In this document: piece after piece, positions 16,785-24,313 of the stretch | Layout of the letters: every line of letters starts with the position of its first letter | Numbering within the stretch: the first letter of the stretch is position 1 | DNA from: an uncultured Pelagibacteraceae bacterium | GTDB taxonomy: Bacteria > Pseudomonadota > Alphaproteobacteria > Pelagibacterales > Pelagibacteraceae | Direction of reading: 5' to 3' | DNA: 54,858 nucleotides | Assembly (NCBI GenBank): GCA_902596205.1 | Contig: CACJSY010000003.1 | Location: 1-54,858 of the forward strand | Translations under genes and position numbers: made by a program | The notes under the pieces: generated by a model | The model's input: the letters and a program-made list of their open reading frames with translations, nothing else | What the model was told of the DNA's origin: nothing | Databases searched by the model: none

Positions 16785-17290
16785 TTGATTTAAAAAGAAG
16801 TTTAAAAAATTTTGGTCCTCTTGAGGCTTTAGTTTTAATTTCACTTGCTTATGTTGTTATAATGTTAATTTGGACCGCGTCTACACGATCGGCAGTTGTA
16901 CAAAAAGCTAATGATATAAAAGCTAATCATAAACTAGTTGTAGAGTTTATTAATAATCAAATTAATGAATGTAGTTCAAATGAAGAAGGTGCTACTTTAT
17001 GGGGTGACAATTGTAATTCAGTTTGGATATCTTCAAAAATTGTAAATCATATTTTGAATAACATAAAACTTAATAATCCTTACAATATTGATAAGCCTTT
17101 AATACAAATATCGCAAGATCCTAGAATTCAAGCAGAAGGCAAAGCTGGTCAATCTACAGATAAAGGTATTATCTTTGTCTCAGAAAGCAATTTTGAATCA
17201 GAAGCAGGATCTGAGTGGGTGATAGGTACATGTGTTAAGTCACCGTGTGTAGCTGCTGGAAATAACGAACTTGTGTCAGTTTACCGTTAA
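16781..17290 (+). CDS. Uncharacterised membrane-anchored protein
   Basis: 169 residues, family not recognised. One N-terminal membrane helix (about residues 14-32, LEALVLISLAYVVIMLIWTA) follows a short positive segment. The following helix AVVQKANDIKANHKLVVEFI and a soluble domain with four cysteines (NECSS, GDNCNS, IGTCVKSPC) suggest a periplasmic domain with two disulfides. The layout of helix plus small disulfide domain is reminiscent of pilin-like proteins, but no prepilin cleavage motif (G-F-x4-E) is present. It overlaps the upstream dehydrogenase by ATGA and the convergent iolE by 4 bases. Confidence 0.65.
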   Translation: MIDLKRSLKNFGPLEALVLISLAYVVIMLIWTASTRSAVVQKANDIKANHKLVVEFINNQINECSSNEEGATLWGDNCNSVWISSKIVNHILNNIKLNNPYNIDKPLIQISQDPRIQAEGKAGQSTDKGIIFVSESNFESEAGSEWVIGTCVKSPCVAAGNNELVSVYR

Positions 17291-18186
17291 CTAATTATAT
17301 TAAACCCACATTCTTTAGCAGTTTTACTTAAATAGTTATAACCAATTTTAGCATATTCAAATGGATTAGCTTTTGCTGGATCTTGCTCTGCCTCAACTAC
17401 AAGCCAACCTTCATAATTTCTATTTTTTAAAACTGTTAAGAAAGGCTTATAATCAATGCATCCATCTCCTGGGACTGTGAAAGCTCCATCAAGAAAAGCT
17501 TGTCGGAAAGTGCTATCATTTTTTAATGATTTTTCTAAAACATTTTTTCGAATATCTTTGCAATGAACATGGATTATTCTTTCCATAAAATCCTCAGTTA
17601 GTTTAATCGAGTTGCCTCCAGCAAATAACATATGACCAGTATCAATTAATAATTTTACAGTATCACTTGTACTTTCTATTAGTCTCCTTGTTTCATCTTC
17701 AGTTTCAATAACTGTTCCCATGTGATGATGATAAGCAAGAGGCATATTTTCATCTAACATCATTTTACTTATTTCATTGATTCTAGATATAAGTAATTTC
17801 CACTCATCTTCTGAAAGTTTAGGTTTTTTGGATAATGGTGTTTTTGGATCTCCTTGCACAGAATTTGTTACTTCTGCAAACACCATGCATGGAGATTTAC
17901 AATCTTTGAATAAATCCATCTGTTCACGCATTAATTTAAATTCTTCTTTTGGAGTATTCTTCAAAAGTGTTGCTCCGTACCAACCAGAACAGAGTTGTAA
18001 ATTTTCTTTTTCTAATTTGGGTATTAATTCTTTTGAATTTTTAGGAAATTTACCACCTGACTCTATTCCGGTAAAACCAGCTTTGCTCGCTTCAGATAAA
18101 CATTGTTCTAATGTAGTTTCGCCGCCTAATTCCGGCATATCATCATTGCTCCATGCAATGGGAGCTATACCTAATTTTATAGACAT
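17287..18186 (-). CDS. iolE: Myo-inosose-2 dehydratase (IolE-like sugar isomerase/epimerase family)
   Basis: 299 residues, TIM barrel. IolE dehydrates scyllo-inosose to 3,5/4-trihydroxycyclohexa-1,2-dione. Family signatures: IAPIAWSNDDMPELGGETT at the N-terminus, GFTGIESGGKFP, LAYHHHMGTVIETEDE (metal-site histidines), LLIDTGHMLFAGG, IHVHCKDIR and WLVVEAEQDPAKANPFEYA at the end. The start-proximal WSNDDMPELG segment is quite specific to IolE. It is divergent from the Gfo/Idh gene at 18241, and a palindrome lies between them. iolD is 6 kb away in the same region, which supports an inositol pathway. Confidence 0.9.
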   Translation of the reverse strand: MSIKLGIAPIAWSNDDMPELGGETTLEQCLSEASKAGFTGIESGGKFPKNSKELIPKLEKENLQLCSGWYGATLLKNTPKEEFKLMREQMDLFKDCKSPCMVFAEVTNSVQGDPKTPLSKKPKLSEDEWKLLISRINEISKMMLDENMPLAYHHHMGTVIETEDETRRLIESTSDTVKLLIDTGHMLFAGGNSIKLTEDFMERIIHVHCKDIRKNVLEKSLKNDSTFRQAFLDGAFTVPGDGCIDYKPFLTVLKNRNYEGWLVVEAEQDPAKANPFEYAKIGYNYLSKTAKECGFNIIS

Positions 18187-18202
18187 AATTTCAATAAAGT
18201 AC

Positions 18203-18229
18203 TAAGTTTATATTACAAATATCAACTTA
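18203..18229. promoter_or_regulatory. Near-perfect palindrome between divergent iolE and IolG-like genes (candidate operator)
   Basis: Arms TAAGTTTATATT (18203-18214) and AATATCAACTTA (18218-18229) are complementary at 11 of 12 positions around a 3-base spacer. The element occupies the middle of the 54-base divergent promoter region, where a regulator would control both genes. No regulator gene of a matching type lies next to it in the window. Confidence 0.5.
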
Positions 18230-18240
18230 ATACAAAAAAT

Positions 18241-19233
18241 ATGATCAATGTAGCTTTATTCGGATTTGGACGTATAGGTCAAATGCATGCTGAAAATCTA
18301 AATAAAAACAAAGAAATAAAATTGCTATATGTTTACGAAAAAATTGATCAATTGAGCAAAAAAGCAAAAAAGCTTTATGGATGTAAAATTGAAAAAAATT
18401 ATAATAAAATTTTTAATGATAAAAAAGTTGATATAGTTTTTATTTGTAGCCCTACAAATACCCACATAAAATTTATTGAAGAGGGAATGAAAAGAAAAAA
18501 AACAATTTTTTGTGAAAAACCTTTAGATCTTAATATCAATAAAATTATTAAAACTTTAAAAAAAGTAAAAAAACTTAAACCTAAAATCCAATTAGGATTT
18601 AATAGGAGATATGATCCTGGGCATTTTTCATTAAAAAAAGATTTAGACAAAAATAAAATAGGAAAATTAGAAAAAATCATTATTACAAGTAGGGATCCTG
18701 CTCCACCAACAACATCTTACCTAAAATCCTCAGGTGGAATATTTAGAGATATGATGATCCATGACTTTGATTTATGTAGATTGTATTTAGGTAAAGATGA
18801 AATTATGGAGATTCATGCATTTACTTCATCGTTCACACCTTTTTATAAGAAAATAAAAGATCATGAATTAGCAGTAGTTACTATGAAATCTAAAAAAGGT
18901 GTAATATGTGTTATCACTAACTCAAGACATTGCTCTTTTGGTTATGATCAGAGAGTTGAATTATTTGGTAAAAAAGGAATGTTAATTTCTGGGAATAAGA
19001 AAGAAAACTCAACAGAGTTATTTAATTCTAACCAGACTAATTCTCAAAAACCTTTCTTAAATTTTTTTATTGAACGTTATAATGATGCATACAATATTCA
19101 GCTTAAAGAATTAATCTCTCTTCATAAAAATAAAATTAAATCTAGATCAACTTTTGAAGATGGTTACTTTGCCTTAAAATTAGCTAATGCGGCTTATAAA
19201 TCTTTAAAATTAAAAAAAGCAATTAAAATTTAA
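18241..19233 (+). CDS. Gfo/Idh/MocA oxidoreductase, probable inositol 2-dehydrogenase (IolG-like)
   Basis: 330 residues. N-terminal Rossmann fold (VALFGFGRIGQMHAENL), then VDIVFICSPTNTHIKFIEEG and the family motif FCEKPLDLN with the conserved EKP. The catalytic segment is GGIFRDMMIHDFDLCRLYLG (the D-x-x-x-H pattern). IolG oxidises myo-inositol to scyllo-inosose with NAD. Pairing with the divergent IolE gene and the later IolD supports that role, but this superfamily has many substrates. It precedes the ABC transporter with 118 bases between them. Confidence 0.82.
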   Translation: MINVALFGFGRIGQMHAENLNKNKEIKLLYVYEKIDQLSKKAKKLYGCKIEKNYNKIFNDKKVDIVFICSPTNTHIKFIEEGMKRKKTIFCEKPLDLNINKIIKTLKKVKKLKPKIQLGFNRRYDPGHFSLKKDLDKNKIGKLEKIIITSRDPAPPTTSYLKSSGGIFRDMMIHDFDLCRLYLGKDEIMEIHAFTSSFTPFYKKIKDHELAVVTMKSKKGVICVITNSRHCSFGYDQRVELFGKKGMLISGNKKENSTELFNSNQTNSQKPFLNFFIERYNDAYNIQLKELISLHKNKIKSRSTFEDGYFALKLANAAYKSLKLKKAIKI

Positions 19234-19235
19234 TA

Positions 19236-19271
19236 TATACAACACTTTCTTTACATACTGCAGGTTGTATA
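19236..19271. repeat. Spaced inverted repeat after the IolG-like gene
   Basis: TATACAAC (19236-19243) and GTTGTATA (19264-19271) are perfect complements with a 20-base spacer. It begins 2 bases after the upstream stop and is followed by a run of T at 19278-19286. It could be a weak terminator for the IolG-like gene or a binding site upstream of the binding-protein promoter, whose -35 begins 14 bases further on. Confidence 0.4.
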
Positions 19272-19284
19272 AAAATATTTTTTT

Positions 19285-19313
19285 TTGAAATTAATCTTTT
19301 TTTTTGTTTTAAT
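19285..19313 (+). promoter_or_regulatory. Candidate sigma-70 promoter for the sugar ABC transporter
   Basis: TTGAAA (19285-19290) and TTTAAT (19308-19313) are 17 bases apart, each a 5/6 match to consensus. This predicts a start near 19320 and a leader of about 30 bases. The leader holds a clear ribosome-binding site, AGAGGG at 19338-19343, 8 bases before ATG 19352. That is unusually strong for this window, where most genes show none. Confidence 0.55.
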
Positions 19314-19351
19314 GCCACAACTTTTAATAACAATTAAAGAGGGAAATAATA

Positions 19352-20275
19352 ATGAAAAAAGTATATTTAACAATTGCTGCTCTTTTAACATGGGCGATGA
19401 CATCAGTTGCTGCTTTAGCGGTTGATATTATTGTTGTGTCACACGGGCAAGCTAATGACCCTTTCTGGTCAGTTGCAAAAAATGGTGTAGACAAAGCTTG
19501 TAAAGATATGAAAGTATCTTGCAAATATACTGCTCCAGCAACATTCGACATGGTTGAAATGGCAAAATTAATCGATAATGCTGTTTCTCAAAAACCAAAA
19601 GGTATCGTAATAACTTTACCAGATGCTGCCGCTTTAGGTAAATCTGTTAAAGCTGCAATATCTGCAGGTATTCCAGTAATATCTATGAACTCTGGTTCAG
19701 ATGACTACATGAAACTTGGAATTAGTGCCCACGTAGGTCAAACTGAATTTGAAGCAGGAGTAGGTGGCGGACAAAAAATGAAAGCTGCTGGTGGAAAAAA
19801 AGCGTTATGTGTTAACCACGAAGTTGGTAACGTTGCTTTAGATAGAAGATGTGCTGGTTTCAAAAAAGGTTTTGGAGGTTCTGTAGAAATATTAGGAACG
19901 TCTAATGACCCGACTGAAATTCAAAAAGCTGTAGCTGCTAAATTAGGTGGTGGATATGACACTATTCTTACTTTAGGAGCTGGTCTAGCAGGTGAAGCTG
20001 CTCTTAAAGCATTAGAGTCAGCTGGTAAGGTTGGAAGCGTTAAACTTGGAACATTTGATATGTCTCCGGGAATGCTTAAAGCTGCTGCTGCTGGAAAAGT
20101 TGAGTTTTTAATTGACCAACAACAGTACTTACAAGGTTACTTACCTATAGCTATCTTTTCTCAATATATGAGATACGGAACTATGCCAGCTGGTGTAGTT
20201 ATGACAGGACCTGGTTTTGTTACACCTAAAAACGCTAAGAGTGTAATTAAATGGGCTGCTCAAGGTTATAGATAA
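19352..20275 (+). CDS. Periplasmic sugar-binding protein of an ABC transporter
   Basis: 307 residues. An N-terminal signal peptide (MKKVYLTIAALLTWAMTSVA, likely cleaved after ALA near residue 23) precedes a ribose/inositol-type type I binding protein fold: DIIVVSHGQANDPFWSVAKNG, LPDAAALGKSVKAAISAGIPVISMNSG, NVALDRRCAGFKKGF and LGTFDMSPGMLKAAAAG. The last parts match the 'D.....L....G.....I.Q' end of that family (FLIDQQQYLQGYL). It has a strong ribosome-binding site and is followed by a terminator hairpin before the permease, which would make binding protein in excess. The ligand is a sugar or cyclic polyol by context. Confidence 0.92.
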   Translation: MKKVYLTIAALLTWAMTSVAALAVDIIVVSHGQANDPFWSVAKNGVDKACKDMKVSCKYTAPATFDMVEMAKLIDNAVSQKPKGIVITLPDAAALGKSVKAAISAGIPVISMNSGSDDYMKLGISAHVGQTEFEAGVGGGQKMKAAGGKKALCVNHEVGNVALDRRCAGFKKGFGGSVEILGTSNDPTEIQKAVAAKLGGGYDTILTLGAGLAGEAALKALESAGKVGSVKLGTFDMSPGMLKAAAAGKVEFLIDQQQYLQGYLPIAIFSQYMRYGTMPAGVVMTGPGFVTPKNAKSVIKWAAQGYR

Positions 20276-20285
20276 AAAATATATT

Positions 20286-20323
20286 AAAAAGGCCTAGTGA
20301 ATTTTCACTAGGCCTTTTTTTTT
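20286..20323 (+). terminator. Rho-independent terminator/attenuator between binding-protein and permease genes
   Basis: GGCCTAGTGA (20291-20300) pairs perfectly with TCACTAGGCC (20305-20314) around a 4-base loop, flanked by A5 upstream and T9 downstream, which extend the stem. It is the strongest hairpin I see in the window and is the only clear intrinsic terminator. Partial read-through would give high binding-protein and low membrane-component expression. Confidence 0.9.
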
Positions 20324-20334
20324 AAGTTTTTATT

Positions 20335-21462
20335 ATGTCTACAAAGTCAAAAAGTATAGAAAGTAAAACTGATTTTAATCAGGATGAAAGACTTAAAAAA
20401 GTTTCAAATTTAAAAGTTTTGTTAAATAGACCTGAATTAGGAGCTCTAGGCGGAGCAATTTTAGTTTTCATTTTTTTTGGTATTGTTGCTGGTGATACCG
20501 GTATGTTCAGTGCTTACGGAATTTTAAATTTTTTAGATGTATCAGCTAATCTTGGAATTATTGCCATCGCTGCAGCAATGTTAATGATTGGTGGAGAATT
20601 TGATTTATCGATTGGTTCAATGATTGGTTTTGCAGGAATCTGTATAGCTATTCCAGCTATCTATTGGGGGTGGCCTTTATGGATGAGTATTATATTTGCT
20701 TTTTCAATGGCGGTATTAGTTGGTTATTTTAATGGAATACTCGTAGTCAGAACTGGCTTACCATCTTTTATAGTTACGTTGGCAATGTTGTTTATCTTAA
20801 GAGGAGCAACTTTAGCTTTAACAAGATTAATCACAGGACGTACACAAGTACCAGGTTTAAGAGTTTTAATTGAAAACGATCCTATAGCTTGGATATTTGC
20901 AACGGACTCATTTAAATGGGTTTTTACATGGCTAGGTTCAATGAATTTAATTGCTTTAAGAACAGATGGTAGCCCCTTAGCTACGGGCATTCCTCCTTCA
21001 GTTATTTGGTTTATAGCATTAGCAATTTTAACTACCTGGATATTAATGAAAACTAGATACGGAAATTGGATATTTGCATCAGGTGGAGATAAAAACGGTG
21101 CAAACAATGTAGGTGTTCCAGTTGGAAGAGTTAAAATAAGTTTATTTATTGGTACAGCAGTCGCGGCAACAATCTTTGCTACGATACAAGTATTAGATGC
21201 TGGATCAGCAGATACTATGCGAGGAACTTTGAAAGAATTAGAGGCAATCGCAGCTGCTGTAGTTGGAGGATGTCTACTTACCGGAGGATACGGATCAGCT
21301 ATTGGTGCAGCTTTTGGAGCAATTATTTTTGGAACTGTATCTATGGGTATTTTTTATACAGACGTAGACACAGATTGGTTTAAAGTTTTTTTAGGAGCTA
21401 TGATGCTTATAGCTGTAATATTCAATAATTATATAAGAAGAAAAGTAACAGAGAGTAAATAA
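20335..21462 (+). CDS. Sugar ABC transporter permease (BPD_transp_2 family)
   Basis: 375 residues with about 9-10 hydrophobic helices after a polar N-terminus of ~30 residues. Family landmarks: [79 protein letters not shown], and [35 protein letters not shown], the cytoplasmic coupling region. It resembles RbsC/XylH-type permeases of ribose, xylose and inositol importers. It starts 12 bases after the T-run of the hairpin and shares a base with the ATPase gene. Confidence 0.94.
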   Translation: MSTKSKSIESKTDFNQDERLKKVSNLKVLLNRPELGALGGAILVFIFFGIVAGDTGMFSAYGILNFLDVSANLGIIAIAAAMLMIGGEFDLSIGSMIGFAGICIAIPAIYWGWPLWMSIIFAFSMAVLVGYFNGILVVRTGLPSFIVTLAMLFILRGATLALTRLITGRTQVPGLRVLIENDPIAWIFATDSFKWVFTWLGSMNLIALRTDGSPLATGIPPSVIWFIALAILTTWILMKTRYGNWIFASGGDKNGANNVGVPVGRVKISLFIGTAVAATIFATIQVLDAGSADTMRGTLKELEAIAAAVVGGCLLTGGYGSAIGAAFGAIIFGTVSMGIFYTDVDTDWFKVFLGAMMLIAVIFNNYIRRKVTESK

Positions 21463-22253
21463 TGTCAGATTATTTAGTTCAATTTAATAATATAAGTAAA
21501 TTTTTTGGCAAAGTAATCGCGCTTAAAGATGTAACTATGAAACTTCGTAAAGGTGAGATTATGTGTTTATTAGGTGATAATGGTGCAGGTAAATCTACCT
21601 TAATTAAAACACTTGCTGGTGTTCATAAACCTGATGAGGGAGAAATTATATTTGAAGGTGAAAAAATAGTTTTCGATAGTCCAAAAGATGCTTTGGATAT
21701 TGGTATTGCAACTGTATATCAAGATTTAGCTTTAGTTCCTTTAATGAGCGTTACCAGAAATTTTTTTATGGGCAGAGAGCCTTTAAAAGGACCTCCTTTT
21801 TTAAAAACTTTTGATATAGAGAAGGCAAATAGAATTGCTGCGGAGAGAATGGGGCAAATTGGAATTGATGTAAGAGATCCATCACAAGCAGTAGGAACTA
21901 TGTCGGGTGGTGAAAGACAGTGTCTTGCAATAAGTAGGGCTATCTATTTTGGTGCAAAAGTTTTAGTTCTCGATGAGCCAACTTCAGCATTAGGAGTTCA
22001 TCAAGCATCTGTAGTATTAAAATATATAGTTAAAGCTGCATCACAAGGTTTAGCCGTCATTTTAATAACACATAACGTACATCATGCTTATCCAGTAGGA
22101 AATAGTTTTACAGTTCTTAATCGAGGTAAAAGTTTAGGAACATATGAAAAGAAAGATATTTCTAGAGAAAAACTTTTAAGTATGATGGCAGGCGGAGAAG
22201 AGCTTGACAAGTTAGAGGTCGAACTTAAAGAAATGAATAGAGTTTCTTCATAA
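21462..22253 (+). CDS. Sugar ABC transporter ATP-binding protein
   Basis: 263 residues, one ATPase domain. Walker [18 protein letters not shown]-loop VYQDLALVP, signature [14 protein letters not shown], Walker [13 protein letters not shown] and switch histidine LITHNVHHA are all present. Most CUT2-type sugar importers use a fused double ATPase of ~500 residues. This is the half-length form, which would work as a homodimer. It is coupled to the permease by TAATG and precedes the ROK kinase by 2 bases. Confidence 0.94.
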   Translation: MSDYLVQFNNISKFFGKVIALKDVTMKLRKGEIMCLLGDNGAGKSTLIKTLAGVHKPDEGEIIFEGEKIVFDSPKDALDIGIATVYQDLALVPLMSVTRNFFMGREPLKGPPFLKTFDIEKANRIAAERMGQIGIDVRDPSQAVGTMSGGERQCLAISRAIYFGAKVLVLDEPTSALGVHQASVVLKYIVKAASQGLAVILITHNVHHAYPVGNSFTVLNRGKSLGTYEKKDISREKLLSMMAGGEELDKLEVELKEMNRVSS

Positions 22254-22255
22254 TA

Positions 22256-23158
22256 ATGCAAATCGGTATAGATTTAGGTGCAACAAAAATTGAATATGTT
22301 CTATTAGATAATCAAAATAAAGAATTAACGAGAAATAGAATTTCTACACCTAGAGATTATATTGAGACTATTAAATCAATAGTTTCAATAATAAAGGATA
22401 TTGAAAATAAAAATAAAGAAAATTTAAATGTTGGAATTTGCCACCCAGGTGCGACTGATAAAACAACTGGTTTAATTAAAAACGCTCACAATTCACAGTG
22501 GTTAAATAATAAAAATTTGATCAAAGATTTAAAAAAAAATATAAATAATAATATTTACCTAGAAAACGATGCTAATTGTTTTTGTTTATCTGAAGCTTAT
22601 GATGGATCTGCGAGCCATTATGAAACAGTTTTCGGTATAATACTCGGTTCTGGCTGTGGTGGTGGGTTAGTTATTAATAAGAAAATAATTTCTGGATCAA
22701 ATGGTTTAGGAGGTGAATGGAGTTTAAATCAAATGCCTGAAATGGATGTTCAAAATCTAAATTCAGAAAAGAAAATTGATTTCACAAATAGAATAGAGGG
22801 TTTTCTTTCAGGAAAATCTATAGAAAAAAATTTTCATTTAAAATTTGGAAAAAAAATGACAGCAAAAGAAATTTTTTTTAATTATAAAAAAAAAGAAAAA
22901 AATTCTTATCAATTTATAAATGATTATAAGGTAAAATTAGCTAGAGCCTTGGTTATTATAATCACTACTATTGACCCGGATGCAATTGTCTTTGGTGGGG
23001 GAGTTTCAAATGAAATAGATTTTTTAGACGAAATCAAACAAATTACTTCTAAATTTATTAATGAACCAAATTTAAAAACAATTTTTCTAAAACCATTATA
23101 TGGTGATGCAAGTGGTGTTCGAGGTGCAGCGTTATTAGGAAGAGAAAACTTTATTTAA
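22256..23158 (+). CDS. ROK-family sugar kinase lacking the zinc motif
   Basis: 300 residues. ROK features: IGIDLGATKIEYVLLD (phosphate loop), VGICHPGATD, YLENDANCFCLSEA with the catalytic Asp, FGIILGSGCGGGLVINKKI and IVFGGGVSN. The G-H-x9-C-x-C-G-x2-G-C-x-E zinc segment is not found; after GGEWSLNQMPEM the sequence runs directly to NRIEGFLSGKSI. There is no N-terminal helix-turn-helix, so it is a kinase rather than a repressor. As the last gene of the transporter operon it probably phosphorylates the imported sugar or a pathway product. The 3' end overlaps the convergent Gfo/Idh gene by 8 bases. Confidence 0.86.
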   Translation: MQIGIDLGATKIEYVLLDNQNKELTRNRISTPRDYIETIKSIVSIIKDIENKNKENLNVGICHPGATDKTTGLIKNAHNSQWLNNKNLIKDLKKNINNNIYLENDANCFCLSEAYDGSASHYETVFGIILGSGCGGGLVINKKIISGSNGLGGEWSLNQMPEMDVQNLNSEKKIDFTNRIEGFLSGKSIEKNFHLKFGKKMTAKEIFFNYKKKEKNSYQFINDYKVKLARALVIIITTIDPDAIVFGGGVSNEIDFLDEIKQITSKFINEPNLKTIFLKPLYGDASGVRGAALLGRENFI

Positions 23159-24308
23159 TTATACTTTTAATTTCTTTTTTAGAGAAAATTGAGGGTCGTT
23201 CACATAATTGATTTATTTTTACTTTTTTACCTTTTTTTGCAGAGTTATGTATTGCATCAATAATATTCAACACATGTAAAGACAAATTCCCATTACATTT
23301 ATGCAATTTTTTCTTTTGAATAGAACTTATCATTTCAGACAAACCCACACCTCTATAATTTGCATTAGTAGGCGACTCATTGGCTCTTGAACTTTGTGAT
23401 CGAATATTGATTTTTCCAAGAGTCATTTTATTTGTCTTAAAATTTTTCCATGAACTCCCTAATTTTTTACTAATTAAAACCGATCCGCCAAACATATTTG
23501 GATCAGGAACAATCATTGATCCCTCATTTCCATATAATTCAATATGATTTCGTAAGTGTGAAATTACATCAAAAGACAGCGTCAGTCTGATTATAGTTCC
23601 ATTTAAAAATTTAATTGTTGAAAAATAAGTTGTTGGGCATTCTACTTTAAACCTTTTGCCTTTCTTAGGACCAATACCAATAACTCTTTTTGATATACCT
23701 TTTTCAGATTGACTAAAAACCTCTTTTGCAGGGCCTAATAAGTTTACTAAAGCAGTTAAATAATACGGCCCCATATCTATTACAGGTCCACCACCTTTTT
23801 TTGCAAACCACGGTTCAGGATTTGGATGATAAGATTGGACACCTGGATATGCGAAGATAGCATTACCAAATTTTACCTTACCAATAATTCTTTTATCTAG
23901 AAGCTCTCTTGATTTCTGAATACCACCTCCCAAAAATGTATCTGGTGCATTTCCTAAGTATAATTTCTTTTTTCTTGCTAATTTAATTAATTTTATGCCG
24001 TCAGATAGATCTATGGCTAGAGGTTTTTCCGAGTAAACATGTTTACCATGTTGAAGAGCAAGTTTTGCAACAGAATAATGAGCTGTAGGAATTGTTAAAT
24101 TTAGAATTACTTTTATATTTTTATCATTTAATAATTCTTTTATTGAAACAGCTTTAATTCTATTAGCTTTTGCACATTTAATAGCAGCATTGTTGTTAAT
24201 ATCAGCACATTTAATTATTTTAAAATTATTAAAATACTTATGTGCTCTAAAGTACGTCTCGGCTATATGACCACAGCCTATCAGGCCTACGTTAAAAATT
24301 TTCTTCAT
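23151..24308 (-). CDS. Gfo/Idh/MocA family oxidoreductase
   Basis: 385 residues, longer than the IolG-like protein at 18241. N-terminal NAD fold (VGLIGCGHIAETYFRAHKYF), EKP motif (VYSEKPLAIDLSDG), then FLGGGIQKSRELLDKRIIGK and catalytic GGGPVIDMGPYYLTALVNLLGP. A C-terminal HVLNIIDAIHNSAKKGKKV helix is typical of the family. The substrate is unknown; by context it could handle a second inositol isomer (scyllo- or chiro-inositol) or a keto intermediate. It is 5 bases downstream of iolD on the same strand, so the two form an operon. Confidence 0.85.
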   Translation of the reverse strand: MKKIFNVGLIGCGHIAETYFRAHKYFNNFKIIKCADINNNAAIKCAKANRIKAVSIKELLNDKNIKVILNLTIPTAHYSVAKLALQHGKHVYSEKPLAIDLSDGIKLIKLARKKKLYLGNAPDTFLGGGIQKSRELLDKRIIGKVKFGNAIFAYPGVQSYHPNPEPWFAKKGGGPVIDMGPYYLTALVNLLGPAKEVFSQSEKGISKRVIGIGPKKGKRFKVECPTTYFSTIKFLNGTIIRLTLSFDVISHLRNHIELYGNEGSMIVPDPNMFGGSVLISKKLGSSWKNFKTNKMTLGKINIRSQSSRANESPTNANYRGVGLSEMISSIQKKKLHKCNGNLSLHVLNIIDAIHNSAKKGKKVKINQLCERPSIFSKKEIKSIIK

Positions 24309-24313
24309 TAATT

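Noticed and set aside
17777-18205. Plus-strand ORF of 142 codons inside iolE
   Set aside because: Antisense to a well-supported gene with no recognisable domain.
20724-21107. Minus-strand ORF of 127 codons inside the permease gene
   Set aside because: Shadow of a certain gene, no domain.
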